A stretch of DNA of 50,390 nucleotides. Source: an uncultured Flavobacteriaceae bacterium (lineage in GTDB: Bacteria; Bacteroidota; Bacteroidia; Flavobacteriales; Flavobacteriaceae). Positions 1 through 9,070 of the stretch are shown piece after piece. The notes below the pieces were generated by a model. The model saw only the letters and a list, made by a program, of their open reading frames with translations. It was not told the DNA's origin and did no database searches. A program made the translations under genes and the position numbers. The stretch spans positions 1 through 50,390 of the forward strand of contig CANMSA010000028.1 of NCBI GenBank assembly GCA_947500385.1, written 5' to 3'. Position 1 is the stretch's first letter, and the number at the start of each line of letters is the position of its first letter.

Positions 1-1275
1 ACAGCCCATCAGGTCGTTCGCGTTCAAGCCCATCTCTGCGCCTTCAAGTCCATCTTCATATCGTAAGTACCAGATCAGACAGGTACCAGGTCCGGCCCCA
101 TCGAAGTTTACACCTTCGACCGCCTCCAAGGTCGGTGGCAAGCCCAAGATCTTTCCTTGGTCATCGGTGATCACCCAGGAGCTGTTGCTCCCGACTCCCG
201 TACCGTCCAGACTGATGCCGGAGACCATATCGGGCGTACCGTCCACCGTGAAGTAGTATGGACCACCGCTGATCGTCCCCGCATCGGGTTGATTTCGATA
301 CACGCGAATGCTATTGGAGAAATCAAAGTTTCCTACCAAATCAGTAGTCGCGTTGTTTCCTGTTTCAAGGCCTTCCAACCCATCCGCATAACTTAAGTGC
401 CAAATAAGGCACACTCCTGGCCCCGCACCATCAAAATCGACTCCTTCCACGGCTTCCAATGTTGGTGGTAAACCCAAAATTTTTCCATCTTCATCGGTAA
501 TCACCCATTGACGGTTGGCATTGCTTTCACATTCCAAGTCAATACCATACACATTATCTACTTCTCCATCACCCACACAAAATTCAAACGGACCACCGGT
601 GAGAAAGCCACCATCTACGCGAACAGGCTCACTCCGCACCACGGTCAACGGGTTCGACAGACTGAAACAGCCCATCAGGTCGTTGGCGTTCGAGCCCATC
701 TCGGTCCCTTCCAGGCCGTCCTCGTAGCGAAGGTACCAGATCAGACAGGTGCCAGGTCCGGCCCCATCGAAGTTCACACCTTCGACCGCCTCCAAGGTCG
801 GGGGCAGGCCCAAGATCTTTCCTTGGTCATCGGTAATCACCCAGGAGCTGTTGCTCCCGACTCCCGTACCGTCCAGACTGATGCCGGAGACCATATCGGG
901 CGTACCGTCCACCGTGAAGTAGTATGGACCGCCACTGATCGTCCCCGCATCGGGTTGATTTCGATACACACGAATGCTGTTGGAGAAATCATAGGTGCCT
1001 ACTAAATCAGCTACATTATTTTCACCAGCAAGGCCCGTAAGGCCATCTACATAACTTAAGTGCCATATCAAACACACACCAGCACCGGCACCATCAAAAT
1101 TGACAGCCTCCGGTGTGGGCGGTAGACCCAGTATTTTTCCGTCCTCATCCGTGATGACCCATTGGGAATTCACCGTGCTATTGCATTCAAGGGTAATGCC
1201 CGAAACATTGTCGGCTATACCATCCCCAACGCAAAACTCAAAAGGCCCGCCCGCGATGGTACCGCCATCGACCGT
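1..1275 (-). repeat. Coding tandem repeat, A-B-A-B, 666-bp higher-order period
   Basis: The repeat protein contains units A1 (about 1265-950), B1 (about 949-620), A2 (about 619-285) and B2 (about 284 to the edge). The two B units align without gaps at an offset of exactly 666 bp (base 1 matches base 667). They share a perfectly identical block of about 95 bases near 170-264 / 836-930. The two A units are clearly more diverged at DNA level and A1 is a few codons shorter (it lacks the EGV of EAVEGV). The B units use G/C-ending codons much more than the A units. Confidence 0.8.
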
Positions 1276-1437
1276 AGCCGGGATTTCCTCATTCTCTATA
1301 TCGCCATGTATGGCAACATCCTTGGCCGACATCTGCGGCCCAATCAGAAAAATAGCAAGAATGGCCAGCAACAAGAGACGCAGTGCGTTCCGATCATTGG
1401 CCATCCCTGTATTTAATACAAGTAATGTTCTTTTCAT
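1..1437 (-). CDS. Large secreted repeat protein, N-terminal part (3' end outside window)
   Basis: An uninterrupted reading frame starts at the ATG at 1437 and runs off the left edge, so 479 codons are visible and the C-terminus is missing. A hydrophobic stretch at about residues 20-36 (LRLLLLAILAIFLIG) looks like a signal peptide. From about residue 58 the protein is built of roughly 110-residue repeats of two alternating kinds. Type A has GGPFEFCVGDG, a LEC pair and CLIWHLSY. Type B has GGPYYFTVDGTPDMVSGISL and CLIWYLRY. Both share WVITD(E/D)(D/Q)GKILGLPPT and FDGAG. I know such repeats only as common modules of secreted Bacteroidota proteins and assign no function. A type IX secretion signal would be expected at the unseen C-terminus (inference). 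The gene is divergent from the response regulator at 1681. Confidence 0.85.
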   Translation of the reverse strand, partial: MKRTLLVLNTGMANDRNALRLLLLAILAIFLIGPQMSAKDVAIHGDIENEEIPATVDGGTIAGGPFEFCVGDGIADNVSGITLECNSTVNSQWVITDEDGKILGLPPTPEAVNFDGAGAGVCLIWHLSYVDGLTGLAGENNVADLVGTYDFSNSIRVYRNQPDAGTISGGPYYFTVDGTPDMVSGISLDGTGVGSNSSWVITDDQGKILGLPPTLEAVEGVNFDGAGPGTCLIWYLRYEDGLEGTEMGSNANDLMGCFSLSNPLTVVRSEPVRVDGGFLTGGPFEFCVGDGEVDNVYGIDLECESNANRQWVITDEDGKILGLPPTLEAVEGVDFDGAGPGVCLIWHLSYADGLEGLETGNNATTDLVGNFDFSNSIRVYRNQPDAGTISGGPYYFTVDGTPDMVSGISLDGTGVGSNSSWVITDDQGKILGLPPTLEAVEGVNFDGAGPGTCLIWYLRYEDGLEGAEMGLNANDLMGC

Positions 1438-1593
1438 TTTTTTCATTTTTAGATTATCTAACAAACTAACCCTTCTTAAATGACTCCTAGATCACGAAAA
1501 CATATACTTTTTAAGAAATTCTGTAAGGATTTTGTGAACATTACGGCTATTAAATGGATATTTCGCATTATACATAGGATACTATCCCCCGAT

Positions 1594-1640
1594 ATCACGG
1601 TGTTCATCGCGCTTTTTGGTCGATTTGACCACATCGTGAT
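1594..1640. promoter_or_regulatory. Interrupted inverted repeat in divergent promoter region
   Basis: ATCACG at 1594-1599 is the inverse complement of CGTGAT at 1635-1640, with partly matching inner bases (TG/CA) and a second small inverted pair GGTC/GACC nested inside. It lies about 40 bases before the response regulator start and about 160 bases before the divergent repeat-protein gene, where an operator would be expected. It is imperfect and could be chance. Confidence 0.25.
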
Positions 1641-1680
1641 ACTTATGTGAACTATTTTAACTTGATTCGTAGCTGATATT

Positions 1681-2379
1681 ATGAAAGACATTCTTATTAT
1701 TGAAGATGATCCGGAAATCATAAAATTACTGGAGATACATCTTACCGATCTGATTTACACAACCTCCAAAGCCATGGATGGTGAGGAAGGTTTAAACATG
1801 GCCTTGGCAAAAGACTACGACCTTATTTTATTGGATCTTACCTTACCCAGTATGGATGGTGTCGAAATCTGTAAGCGATTGCGAGCAGAAAAAAATACTC
1901 CCGTAATTATGCTTACGGCAAAATCTGAAGAAATAGATCGTGTTCTTGGGTTGGAAATCGGGGCCGATGATTATATCACCAAACCTTTTAGTATCCGAGA
2001 ATTACTGGCACGGATCAAAGCCGTTATTCGAAGAACAAGTGCTCCAAAAATCGAAGAAAAAGATTCTTCGGCCATCGCCGCTGAAGGTTTGCACATCGAT
2101 ATTGATAAGCGCAAAGTATTGTTAGATGACCGAAAGGTAGAACTCTCTCCGAAAGAGTTCGAACTATTGGTATTAATGGCCTCGAATCCCGGAAGAAATT
2201 ATACCCGGACGGAGCTTTTGAATATGATATGGGGCTATAACTTCGAGGGATACGAACACACGGTAAATTCGCATATCAACCGACTGCGGGCCAAAATAGA
2301 ATCAGATATGGCCAATCCCAACTATATTTTGACGACTTGGGGGGTTGGGTACAAGTTTAATGAAGATATTACCATATGA
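1681..2379 (+). CDS. OmpR/PhoB-type response regulator
   Basis: 232 residues, normal for the family. The N-terminal receiver domain (about 1-118) has the acidic pair D9-D10, the phospho-acceptor D52 in LILLDLTLP, T79 and K101 (ITKPF). The C-terminal winged-helix DNA-binding domain (about 132-228) shows LSPKEFELLVLMASNPGRNYTR and the VNSHINRLRAKIE recognition region. It should be phosphorylated by the kinase encoded immediately downstream, whose ATG overlaps this stop codon by 4 bases (ATGA at 2376). Targets are unknown. The divergent surface repeat protein is one candidate by position only. Confidence 0.95.
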   Translation: MKDILIIEDDPEIIKLLEIHLTDLIYTTSKAMDGEEGLNMALAKDYDLILLDLTLPSMDGVEICKRLRAEKNTPVIMLTAKSEEIDRVLGLEIGADDYITKPFSIRELLARIKAVIRRTSAPKIEEKDSSAIAAEGLHIDIDKRKVLLDDRKVELSPKEFELLVLMASNPGRNYTRTELLNMIWGYNFEGYEHTVNSHINRLRAKIESDMANPNYILTTWGVGYKFNEDITI

Positions 2380-3872
2380 GCAAATCAGAAAAGACGCTTA
2401 CTCCAAAGCTGGTCAAAAAATTATGGCTGGCCTTTATTTTACTTGTTGTTTTGATGGGCGCCTCTTATATGCTGATCACCAATCACTTTGCCGGAAAACA
2501 TTATGAGGAAACTACCCAGCGTTTGAATGCCGAAGTAGCCAATCATGTGATAGCCGAAAAATTCAAGGATGCCTCCCCTTTTTTAGAGGATGGAACGGTT
2601 AATAAACCCTTGTTTGGAGATTTAATGCACGACATGATGGCCGTGAACCAAGGGATTGAGGTGTACTTATTGGATGATGCCGGTTCTATTCTGTATTCCG
2701 TTGTGTTGGTACACGATGAAAATACACCGGCCAAGCAAGTGTCCTTGGCCCCAATTAAACAGTTTATTGCAGAAAAAGGTGAAAAGTACGTTGTTGGAGA
2801 TGACCCCCGTAATCCCGGACAACAAAAGATCTTTTCAGCCGCACCGTACGCTGTTGACGGACGTGAAGGCTATATCTATATCATTTTGGCCAGTACCAAT
2901 TTTGAAACGGTCTCCGATACCCTTATGGGGCAGTATTTTGCAAAGCTTGGCATTGGTGCCACGGTGTTAACAACCTTATTCTCCATCTTAATCGGTCTTT
3001 TGGCCATCTGGTTCCTTACTAAAAATTTGCGTCTTATTACTACCACCGTGCGACGGTTTCAGGAGGGCGATTTAGGAGCCCGTATTGAGAATCCCGATGA
3101 TTCCGATATTGCCATTTTCGCGAATTCATTTAATGAAATGGCCGATACAATTACCGGAAATATAGACAAGATGCAATCGGTTGACCAGTTGCGTAGGGAG
3201 TTGATAGCCAACGTTTCGCATGACCTTCGAACGCCTCTGGCTATTTTAAAAGGGTATATAGAAACCTTGCAAATAAAACGGGAATCGCTTTCGGAAAATG
3301 AGAAGCAGGAATACCTGCAGATTACCCATGACAATGTTGATAAGCTATCGACACTCATTAACCAATTGTTCGAATATTCGAAACTGGAAGCCGAACAGGT
3401 AACCCCTGTAAAAGAACCTTTCTCTATTACCGAGTTATCGTATGACTTGATTGCCAAGTTCAATGTATTGGCAGAGCAGAAACAAATTCGGCTTGAATTG
3501 GACAAACCCAAGGAAAATAGTATGGTTTTTGCCGATGTAAGCTTGGTAGAACGAGCGCTGCAAAACCTTATCGAAAATGCGATCAAGTATACCGAACCGA
3601 AAGGAAAGGTAACCCTATCCTTACAACAAAAAGGAAAAAACGTAGAAATCAATATTACGGATACCGGAACAGGAATTCCTGTTAACGAACAGCCGTTCAT
3701 TTTTGATCGTTACAAGCAAGTAGATAAAAACACGAAAAAACAGGGGTATGGATTGGGATTGGCCATTGTAAAGAAGATAATGGACCTTCATGATACGACC
3801 ATAACCGTGTTGAGTAAGCCCAAGGAGGGCAGTTCTTTCATATTCAACTTACCTGCCTATCAGGTTTCTTAA
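2376..3872 (+). CDS. Membrane sensor histidine kinase
   Basis: 498 residues. Two membrane segments (about 14-33 and 192-214) enclose a periplasmic sensor region of about 155 residues. This is followed by a HAMP domain (about 215-268), a HisKA dimerisation domain with phospho-acceptor H282 in NVSHDLRTPL, and a HATPase domain with the N box NLIENAIKYT and the G boxes DTGTGIP and GYGLGLAIVKKI. It is translationally coupled to the upstream regulator. The sensor region matches nothing I recognise, so the signal is unknown. A convergent terminator follows 30 bases after the stop. Confidence 0.95.
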   Translation: MSKSEKTLTPKLVKKLWLAFILLVVLMGASYMLITNHFAGKHYEETTQRLNAEVANHVIAEKFKDASPFLEDGTVNKPLFGDLMHDMMAVNQGIEVYLLDDAGSILYSVVLVHDENTPAKQVSLAPIKQFIAEKGEKYVVGDDPRNPGQQKIFSAAPYAVDGREGYIYIILASTNFETVSDTLMGQYFAKLGIGATVLTTLFSILIGLLAIWFLTKNLRLITTTVRRFQEGDLGARIENPDDSDIAIFANSFNEMADTITGNIDKMQSVDQLRRELIANVSHDLRTPLAILKGYIETLQIKRESLSENEKQEYLQITHDNVDKLSTLINQLFEYSKLEAEQVTPVKEPFSITELSYDLIAKFNVLAEQKQIRLELDKPKENSMVFADVSLVERALQNLIENAIKYTEPKGKVTLSLQQKGKNVEINITDTGTGIPVNEQPFIFDRYKQVDKNTKKQGYGLGLAIVKKIMDLHDTTITVLSKPKEGSSFIFNLPAYQVS

Positions 3873-3901
3873 GGGAATAAATTGCAATGAAGAGGAAAGC
3901 A

Positions 3902-3926
3902 AAAACCGGTCATTTGACCGGTTTTG
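3902..3926. terminator. Bidirectional intrinsic terminator
   Basis: A perfect 10-bp stem (AAAACCGGTC / GACCGGTTTT, 3902-3911 and 3916-3925) with an ATTT loop has A and T runs on both sides. It sits between the convergent kinase gene (ends 3872) and AAA+ gene (ends 3952), so it probably serves both strands. Confidence 0.8.
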
Positions 3927-3951
3927 TTATGAAACATTATTCCTTACTCGT

Positions 3952-5421
3952 TTAGAGTCCGCTAATAAAACTGCCATAGAGATCTTTAAACTGATAGCCC
4001 TCGGAAAAACGATTCTTACTCAATTTCTTATGAGCAACTAAACCCCACAGGACCAACTCCTTTAAAAAGTAGCGGTCTTTTTTAGGCCATTCGGGTTGAT
4101 GGTCTTTGATCAAGTTGTCCAATTCCGGGATACCATCCAACGCACGTTGGTATTCTTCATCCGTAAAGTCATCTAACAATTCGAAACCTTGTCCTTGGAA
4201 AAACCATTGTAACAATTCATCATAGGGAGTCTCTGCATCTTTTCTTTCGAGTTTGGCAATTTTGGGGAAAAATTGGGGAAATAGCGACTTGACCGCTTCA
4301 TCTATCAAAATGGCCGCGACCCCATCTGCGCCCTCTTGCTCCCCTTCATATACCAATTCTATTTTCCCGGTAATCGCCGGAATCACCCCTAGGAAGTCAC
4401 TTAATCGCACCATCGTGCGGTCAGAACCGTTCAGCAAGGTTCGGCGCTCGGCAGTACTTAACAGATTTTCAAAGGCCGTAATACTAGTACGCGCACTCAC
4501 CCCACTTTTGGCATCCACATATTCGCTATCCCTAGCTTCGAAACTAATTTGTTCCAATAAATCCTTGGCCAAGTCAGGCACATATACACTCTCTGTCTGC
4601 CGTGCATCAAGATTCGATTCTTGTGAAGTGATTTTTCGGGCCGTTTCGATATCATCAGGATAATGTGTCAATATCTGCGAACCGATACGGTCTTTTAAAG
4701 GCGTTACTATGCTGCCCCTATTGGTATAGTCTTCGGGGTTCGCAGTAAATACGAACTGTAAATCCAAGGGCAAACGCAGTTTAAACCCACGAATTTGTAT
4801 GTCTCCTTCTTGAAGAATATTAAAGAGCGAAACTTGAATTCTTGCCTGTAAATCGGGGAGTTCGTTGATAACAAAAATACAGCGATTGGCCCTGGGAATC
4901 ATACCAAAATGAATTACCCGGTCATCGGCATATGACAGTTTTAGATTCGCAGCCTTTATCGGGTCTACATCTCCGATTAAATCGGCCACCGTAACATCGG
5001 GCGTGGCCAGTTTTTCATAAAAACGATCCTCGCGATGTAACCATTCGATCGGGGTGTCATCGCCCTGCTGTTCAACCAATTCCATGGCGAAGCGCGACAT
5101 GGGCCGCAACGGATCGTCGTTTATTTCGGAACCTGATACTACCGGAATCCATTCATCCAACAGTTTTACCATGAGTCTGGCCAAGCGTGTTTTAGCTTGC
5201 CCGCGCAATCCCAACAGGTTAATGTTATGACGGGACAGGATCGCTCTTTCCAATTCTGGAATTACGGAATCTTCATACCCCCAAACACCGGTAAACGTTT
5301 CCGCTCCATTTTTTATCTTGATTCGCAGGTTATCCCTTAGTTCATCCTTGATACTTTTTGACTGGTATCCTGCTTTTTTAAGTGCTCCTAAAGTGGAAAT
5401 TTCTTTATGGTTCAATTTCAT
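3952..5421 (-). CDS. AAA+ ATPase, magnesium-chelatase ChlI / MoxR-like
   Basis: 489 residues. The AAA+ core shows a Walker A loop GLRGQAKT (71-78), Walker B IFVINE (about 182-187) and a sensor-1 segment VFTANPEDYTNRGS (224-237), followed by PLKDRIGSQI. The C-terminal part (about 300-489) is charged and helical with no domain I can name. The protein should hydrolyse ATP as a ring and act on a target together with the VWA protein encoded just upstream in the same direction (5512-6675). Such AAA+/VWA pairs insert metals or remodel complexes in known cases (Mg-chelatase, MoxR, RavA-ViaA). The substrate here cannot be read from sequence. No chlorophyll or cobalamin genes are nearby. Confidence 0.88.
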   Translation of the reverse strand: MKLNHKEISTLGALKKAGYQSKSIKDELRDNLRIKIKNGAETFTGVWGYEDSVIPELERAILSRHNINLLGLRGQAKTRLARLMVKLLDEWIPVVSGSEINDDPLRPMSRFAMELVEQQGDDTPIEWLHREDRFYEKLATPDVTVADLIGDVDPIKAANLKLSYADDRVIHFGMIPRANRCIFVINELPDLQARIQVSLFNILQEGDIQIRGFKLRLPLDLQFVFTANPEDYTNRGSIVTPLKDRIGSQILTHYPDDIETARKITSQESNLDARQTESVYVPDLAKDLLEQISFEARDSEYVDAKSGVSARTSITAFENLLSTAERRTLLNGSDRTMVRLSDFLGVIPAITGKIELVYEGEQEGADGVAAILIDEAVKSLFPQFFPKIAKLERKDAETPYDELLQWFFQGQGFELLDDFTDEEYQRALDGIPELDNLIKDHQPEWPKKDRYFLKELVLWGLVAHKKLSKNRFSEGYQFKDLYGSFISGL

Positions 5422-5511
5422 AGTATTTAAAGAAAGAAAAAGAGACCTACGGAAAAAGAGCCTATACTATAGACGTCGCTCCCTTCCAAGTCATCTTCTC
5501 TTTTTGTTGTG

Positions 5512-6675
5512 TTATTTCAATCTTTTTCTTCTATTATTTTCGTAATCTTCAAAAATCATTTCTCCCAGCCCTTTTAGTCCGGTAAAAAATGCCTTTCCTT
5601 TATTTGCTTGGGTAAATTGTCGAATGAACTGCATGAGATAGGGATCTTGCGCAATCATAAAAGTAGTAATCGGTATATGTAATTTTCTGGCCTGTCTTGC
5701 CATGTTATAACACTTTTCGACAATAAAGTCATCGAGTCCTACGCTATTCTTATAATACGTACCATCGGGCATACGCAAGCAACTTGGTTTCCCGTCGGTA
5801 ATCATAAAGATTTGTTTATTGGTATTGCGTTTTCTTCTTAACATATCCATCGCCAGTTGTAATCCGGCTACGGTATTCGTATGATACGGCCCTACCTTCA
5901 AATATGGTAATTCTTTTATGGGTATTGGCCAAGCATCGTTGCCAAACACCAAAATATCCAAGGTATCCTTGGGATAGCGGGTAGTGATCAGTTCTGCCAA
6001 AGCCATGGCCACTTTTTTTGCCGGTGTTATGCGGTCCTCGCCATACAAGATCATACTATGGCTAATATCGATCATGAGTACCGTACTCATTTGGGCCTTG
6101 TATTGTGTATCCTCAACGACCAAATCCTCTTCACTAAGGGAAAAACTCCCGATTCCGTGGTTCACTTGTGCATTTTTAAGACTCTCGGTCATAGAAATAT
6201 GCTCCAAACCGTCTCCATAACGATACTCCCTAAAATCTCCGGTGTGTTCATCCCCTTGGCCCGACTTGCCGGTTTTATGATTCCCTGCGCCACTTCGTTT
6301 TAGTTTCCCGAAAATTTGATCCAACGCCCGCTGACGAATAATGCGTTCCATTTTTGCAGTAATGGATATCGTACCGCTGCCATTCCCCTCGTCACCTTCT
6401 TCTCCTGCTTCCTCTGGTTCACCCCCACCATCTTCGAACTCTTCTCGAATATAGCCTTTCTCTTTTAAGTCCTCAATAAAGTCTTCGATCGTATAATCAT
6501 CGTCTGTCAATTCATATTCTTTATCCAACTCACGCAACCAATCGATCGCTTCATCAAAATCACCCGAAGTGTGCGTTATCAGTTCCTGAAAAATATCGAA
6601 AAGTTTATCAAAAGGACTTTGATCCGGTGCTTCATAGGGCGCAAACCGAAAACCTTTTCTTGTATTCATAGCCAT
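5512..6675 (-). CDS. VWA-domain protein, chelatase-like partner of the AAA+ ATPase
   Basis: 387 residues, no signal peptide, so probably cytoplasmic. The N-terminal 75 residues are helical and acidic, followed by a Glu/Gly-rich linker (about 80-100) and a Gly/Lys-rich stretch (about 128-147). A von Willebrand A domain starts near residue 197 with the MIDAS motif DISHS (203-207) and a later TDGKPS. This layout matches the VWA partners of AAA+ chelatases, where the metal-bound MIDAS recruits the client. It lies 90 bases upstream of the AAA+ gene in the same direction, so the two are probably co-transcribed. The first two ATGs (codons 1 and 3) are both possible starts. Confidence 0.9.
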   Translation of the reverse strand: MAMNTRKGFRFAPYEAPDQSPFDKLFDIFQELITHTSGDFDEAIDWLRELDKEYELTDDDYTIEDFIEDLKEKGYIREEFEDGGGEPEEAGEEGDEGNGSGTISITAKMERIIRQRALDQIFGKLKRSGAGNHKTGKSGQGDEHTGDFREYRYGDGLEHISMTESLKNAQVNHGIGSFSLSEEDLVVEDTQYKAQMSTVLMIDISHSMILYGEDRITPAKKVAMALAELITTRYPKDTLDILVFGNDAWPIPIKELPYLKVGPYHTNTVAGLQLAMDMLRRKRNTNKQIFMITDGKPSCLRMPDGTYYKNSVGLDDFIVEKCYNMARQARKLHIPITTFMIAQDPYLMQFIRQFTQANKGKAFFTGLKGLGEMIFEDYENNRRKRLK

Positions 6676-6845
6676 CTTATAAAATTAATACTTTTACTTC
6701 TGAAAGCCCCTATTTTTAGGAAAAGTTAACGCTTCCCTTTTATTCCCGAGCATTCAAACAAGCGACGTACGTATTCATTATTGCTTGCGCTTTTTAGGAA
6801 CGTTTTCAATTGGCGTACCTTGGTTATGAATCTCTCTTTACGGCC

Positions 6846-7652
6846 ATGTGGAATCAAATGATAAATGGTTTTTTTAATACACCTCCCCTCTGGAGCAACG
6901 AACAGTTTGGTATTCAACAGTTTGTATTTCCGGAAGTTGATATCGAAACGCTGCCGGCAATACCCATTCCTACCAATAGACGGCTGGGACATCAAATGGA
7001 GTATGTGTTTAAACAACTACTGGATCATTGCGATGACTATGAACTTTTAATGCATAATCTTCCTATTAAAAATACCAAAAGAACCCTTGGGGAAATCGAT
7101 TTCATTCTTCGCCAAGCAACGTCTCTTACACTTATGCATATTGAACTTACGTATAAGTTTTACATCATAGACCCCACAATAACCGAACCCATACACCGGT
7201 TAATGGGACCCAATAGGCGCGATATGTTTTTTACCAAAATGGAGAAAATCAAGCACGAGCAATTCCCCTTGTTACATAGTCGAGAAGGTGCTGCCGCTTT
7301 GGAATTAATGAATATCGACCCTGAGGGAATTATACACCAAGCATGTTTTAAAGCGCAGCTTTTTACACCTTTTAAAAGTAAAAGAATAGGGATTAGACCC
7401 TTGAACAATGACTGTATCGTTGGGTATTGGCTTCCTTTTGATGTTTTCAACACTACAGCGTTCAAATCCTATCAATTTTATATTCCCTTTAAAACAGAAT
7501 GGCCCATAGCGCCCCATTTAAAAGTACCATGGGCTTCGCACTTCAAAATATTAATGGAACTGAACCTGCGAATGTTGAAAGAGCGAGCACCCATGGTATG
7601 GATAAAAAAGTCCGATGATACTATTGAGAAATGTTTTGTGGTATGGTGGTGA
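6846..7652 (+). CDS. DUF1853 family protein
   Basis: A DUF1853-type protein of unknown function, recognised by GFFNTPPLW near the start and by LGEIDFILRQ followed by HIELTYKFYI in the middle. The GEIDF...HIELTYKFY arrangement resembles the acidic core of PD-(D/E)xK nucleases (inference, not tested). The frame is open from 6798 with a TTG at 6810, but the family's conserved part begins at GFFNTPPLW. I therefore chose ATG 6846 (269 residues); ATG 6858 is also possible. No signal peptide. It is divergent from the VWA gene and probably has its own promoter in 6676-6845. Confidence 0.82.
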   Translation: MWNQMINGFFNTPPLWSNEQFGIQQFVFPEVDIETLPAIPIPTNRRLGHQMEYVFKQLLDHCDDYELLMHNLPIKNTKRTLGEIDFILRQATSLTLMHIELTYKFYIIDPTITEPIHRLMGPNRRDMFFTKMEKIKHEQFPLLHSREGAAALELMNIDPEGIIHQACFKAQLFTPFKSKRIGIRPLNNDCIVGYWLPFDVFNTTAFKSYQFYIPFKTEWPIAPHLKVPWASHFKILMELNLRMLKERAPMVWIKKSDDTIEKCFVVWW

Positions 7653-7841
7653 GCATTAGACCCCAATTTAGGATGGGATCGTTCGAATCTTCTTCTTTTT
7701 ACTTTATTGCAAAAATGGGGACCTGTATTTGGCGTATTTTTCTTTCCTGTTTAATTTGTTGTCTTTTCTGAAGCCAAAAGTGTAACATCTTTCATTGAAA
7801 GTAGTCTTATTCAAAATACATCATCATCTTAATGAACGAAC

Positions 7842-9068
7842 ATGCCAGAAACAAACACCCAACGCATTGAAATCATTGACGCTTTACGAGGATTTGCCCT
7901 TGCGGGAATTGCCATCTGTCATGTAGTCGAAAACTATATCGGCGCCATGGCCCCTCCAAGTTTCTATGAAGGGGTAAGTGTCGGCGTGGCAGATAAGGTG
8001 GTAGATGCTTTTATAGGCATTTTTCTTCGCGGAAAATTTATAGCACTTTTCTCTTTTTTGTTCGGTCTTAGTTTCTTCATTCAAATGGATAATGGTAATA
8101 AGAAGGGCCTTGCCTTTGGGGGCAGGTTTCTTTGGCGTTTAATCCTCTTGTTACTAATCGGTTATGTGCATAGTCTTTTCTATCGCGGTGACATTCTGAC
8201 CATCTATGCACTGTTGGGAGTCTTTTTGATTCCCTTTTACAAAGTAAATACCAAATGGGTACTGGGGTTTGCGCTGGTCTTATTCCTTGGCTTGGGGCGA
8301 TATATTTCCTTTTATTTCACCAATGGCGATCATTTGTTTTTGGATGTTCCCGATATGGGCGATCCCAATTCGCCCCGTGTACTGGATTATTATAATACCC
8401 TTAAGAGCGGAAGCCTAATCGATGTTTTCAAGACCAATGCCGTTGAAGGTCATCTGGACAAGCTGAATTTTCAATACGGTGTTTTTGGGCGTGGGTATTT
8501 TACCTTTGCCTTCTTTTTGATTGGACTTTATGTGGGGCGTATTGGTTTCTTTAAACGGTTCCGGGAAGATAAAAAGATGACTAAAAAGGTATTGATAGGT
8601 GCTGGAATAAGCCTGGTTGTTGCATTGGGAATCACTGCAGGAGCTTTTGCCAACGTGAATCTGGAAACGGGTTTCAACAATTGGATTTCAATGATCGGCC
8701 TGTCTGGTATGGATCTGGCCAATTTTTCCATGACCCTGCTCTACCTGGCGTTGTTCGTAATACTCTATCGCAAAGCCAAACCAGAACGATTCTTGAAACG
8801 ATTTGCCCCGTATGGCCGCATGGCACTTACTAATTACGTGTTACAGAGTATCATCGGTACGTTTATACTCTTTGGTTGGGGGCTTGGATACCTGGGGGAA
8901 ATTAGCAATGCCTACACCTTTTTAATCGCCCTTGCATTGATTGCCTTTCAAATGTGGTATAGTGCCCGTTGGTTGCACTATTTTCAATACGGCCCCTTGG
9001 AATGGTTATGGCGTAGTCTGACCTTTTTTAGGCGCTACCCTATGCGAAGGAAGAATGACCAGGATTAA
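7842..9068 (+). CDS. DUF418 family integral membrane protein (YeiB-like)
   Basis: 408 residues with many hydrophobic segments. The N-terminus RIEIIDALRGFALAGIAICH is the typical opening of YeiB/DUF418 and related acyltransferase-like membrane proteins. The C-terminal part APYGRMALTNYVLQS matches the DUF418 domain, followed by a Tyr/Trp-rich end (QYGPLEWLWRSLTFFRRYPM). It sits in the inner membrane and its transport or transfer role is unknown. The preceding gap (7653-7841) is AT-rich without a clear terminator, so it may be transcribed independently of the DUF1853 gene. Confidence 0.9.
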   Translation: MPETNTQRIEIIDALRGFALAGIAICHVVENYIGAMAPPSFYEGVSVGVADKVVDAFIGIFLRGKFIALFSFLFGLSFFIQMDNGNKKGLAFGGRFLWRLILLLLIGYVHSLFYRGDILTIYALLGVFLIPFYKVNTKWVLGFALVLFLGLGRYISFYFTNGDHLFLDVPDMGDPNSPRVLDYYNTLKSGSLIDVFKTNAVEGHLDKLNFQYGVFGRGYFTFAFFLIGLYVGRIGFFKRFREDKKMTKKVLIGAGISLVVALGITAGAFANVNLETGFNNWISMIGLSGMDLANFSMTLLYLALFVILYRKAKPERFLKRFAPYGRMALTNYVLQSIIGTFILFGWGLGYLGEISNAYTFLIALALIAFQMWYSARWLHYFQYGPLEWLWRSLTFFRRYPMRRKNDQD

Positions 9069-9070
9069 AG

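Noticed and set aside
157-1483. Several overlapping plus-strand open frames of 70-165 codons
   Set aside because: They are antisense to the minus-strand repeat protein, and their own repeats simply mirror its repeats. The minus frame has a signal peptide and consistent protein repeats.
3059-3700. 213-codon minus-strand frame opposite the histidine kinase
   Set aside because: The HisKA and HATPase motifs on the plus strand are unambiguous. The minus frame is a shadow rich in Ser, Cys and Phe.
6726-7016. 96-codon minus-strand frame overlapping the start of the DUF1853 gene
   Set aside because: Its last 40 residues look somewhat protein-like, but more than half of it is antisense to the conserved DUF1853 N-terminus and no family is recognised.
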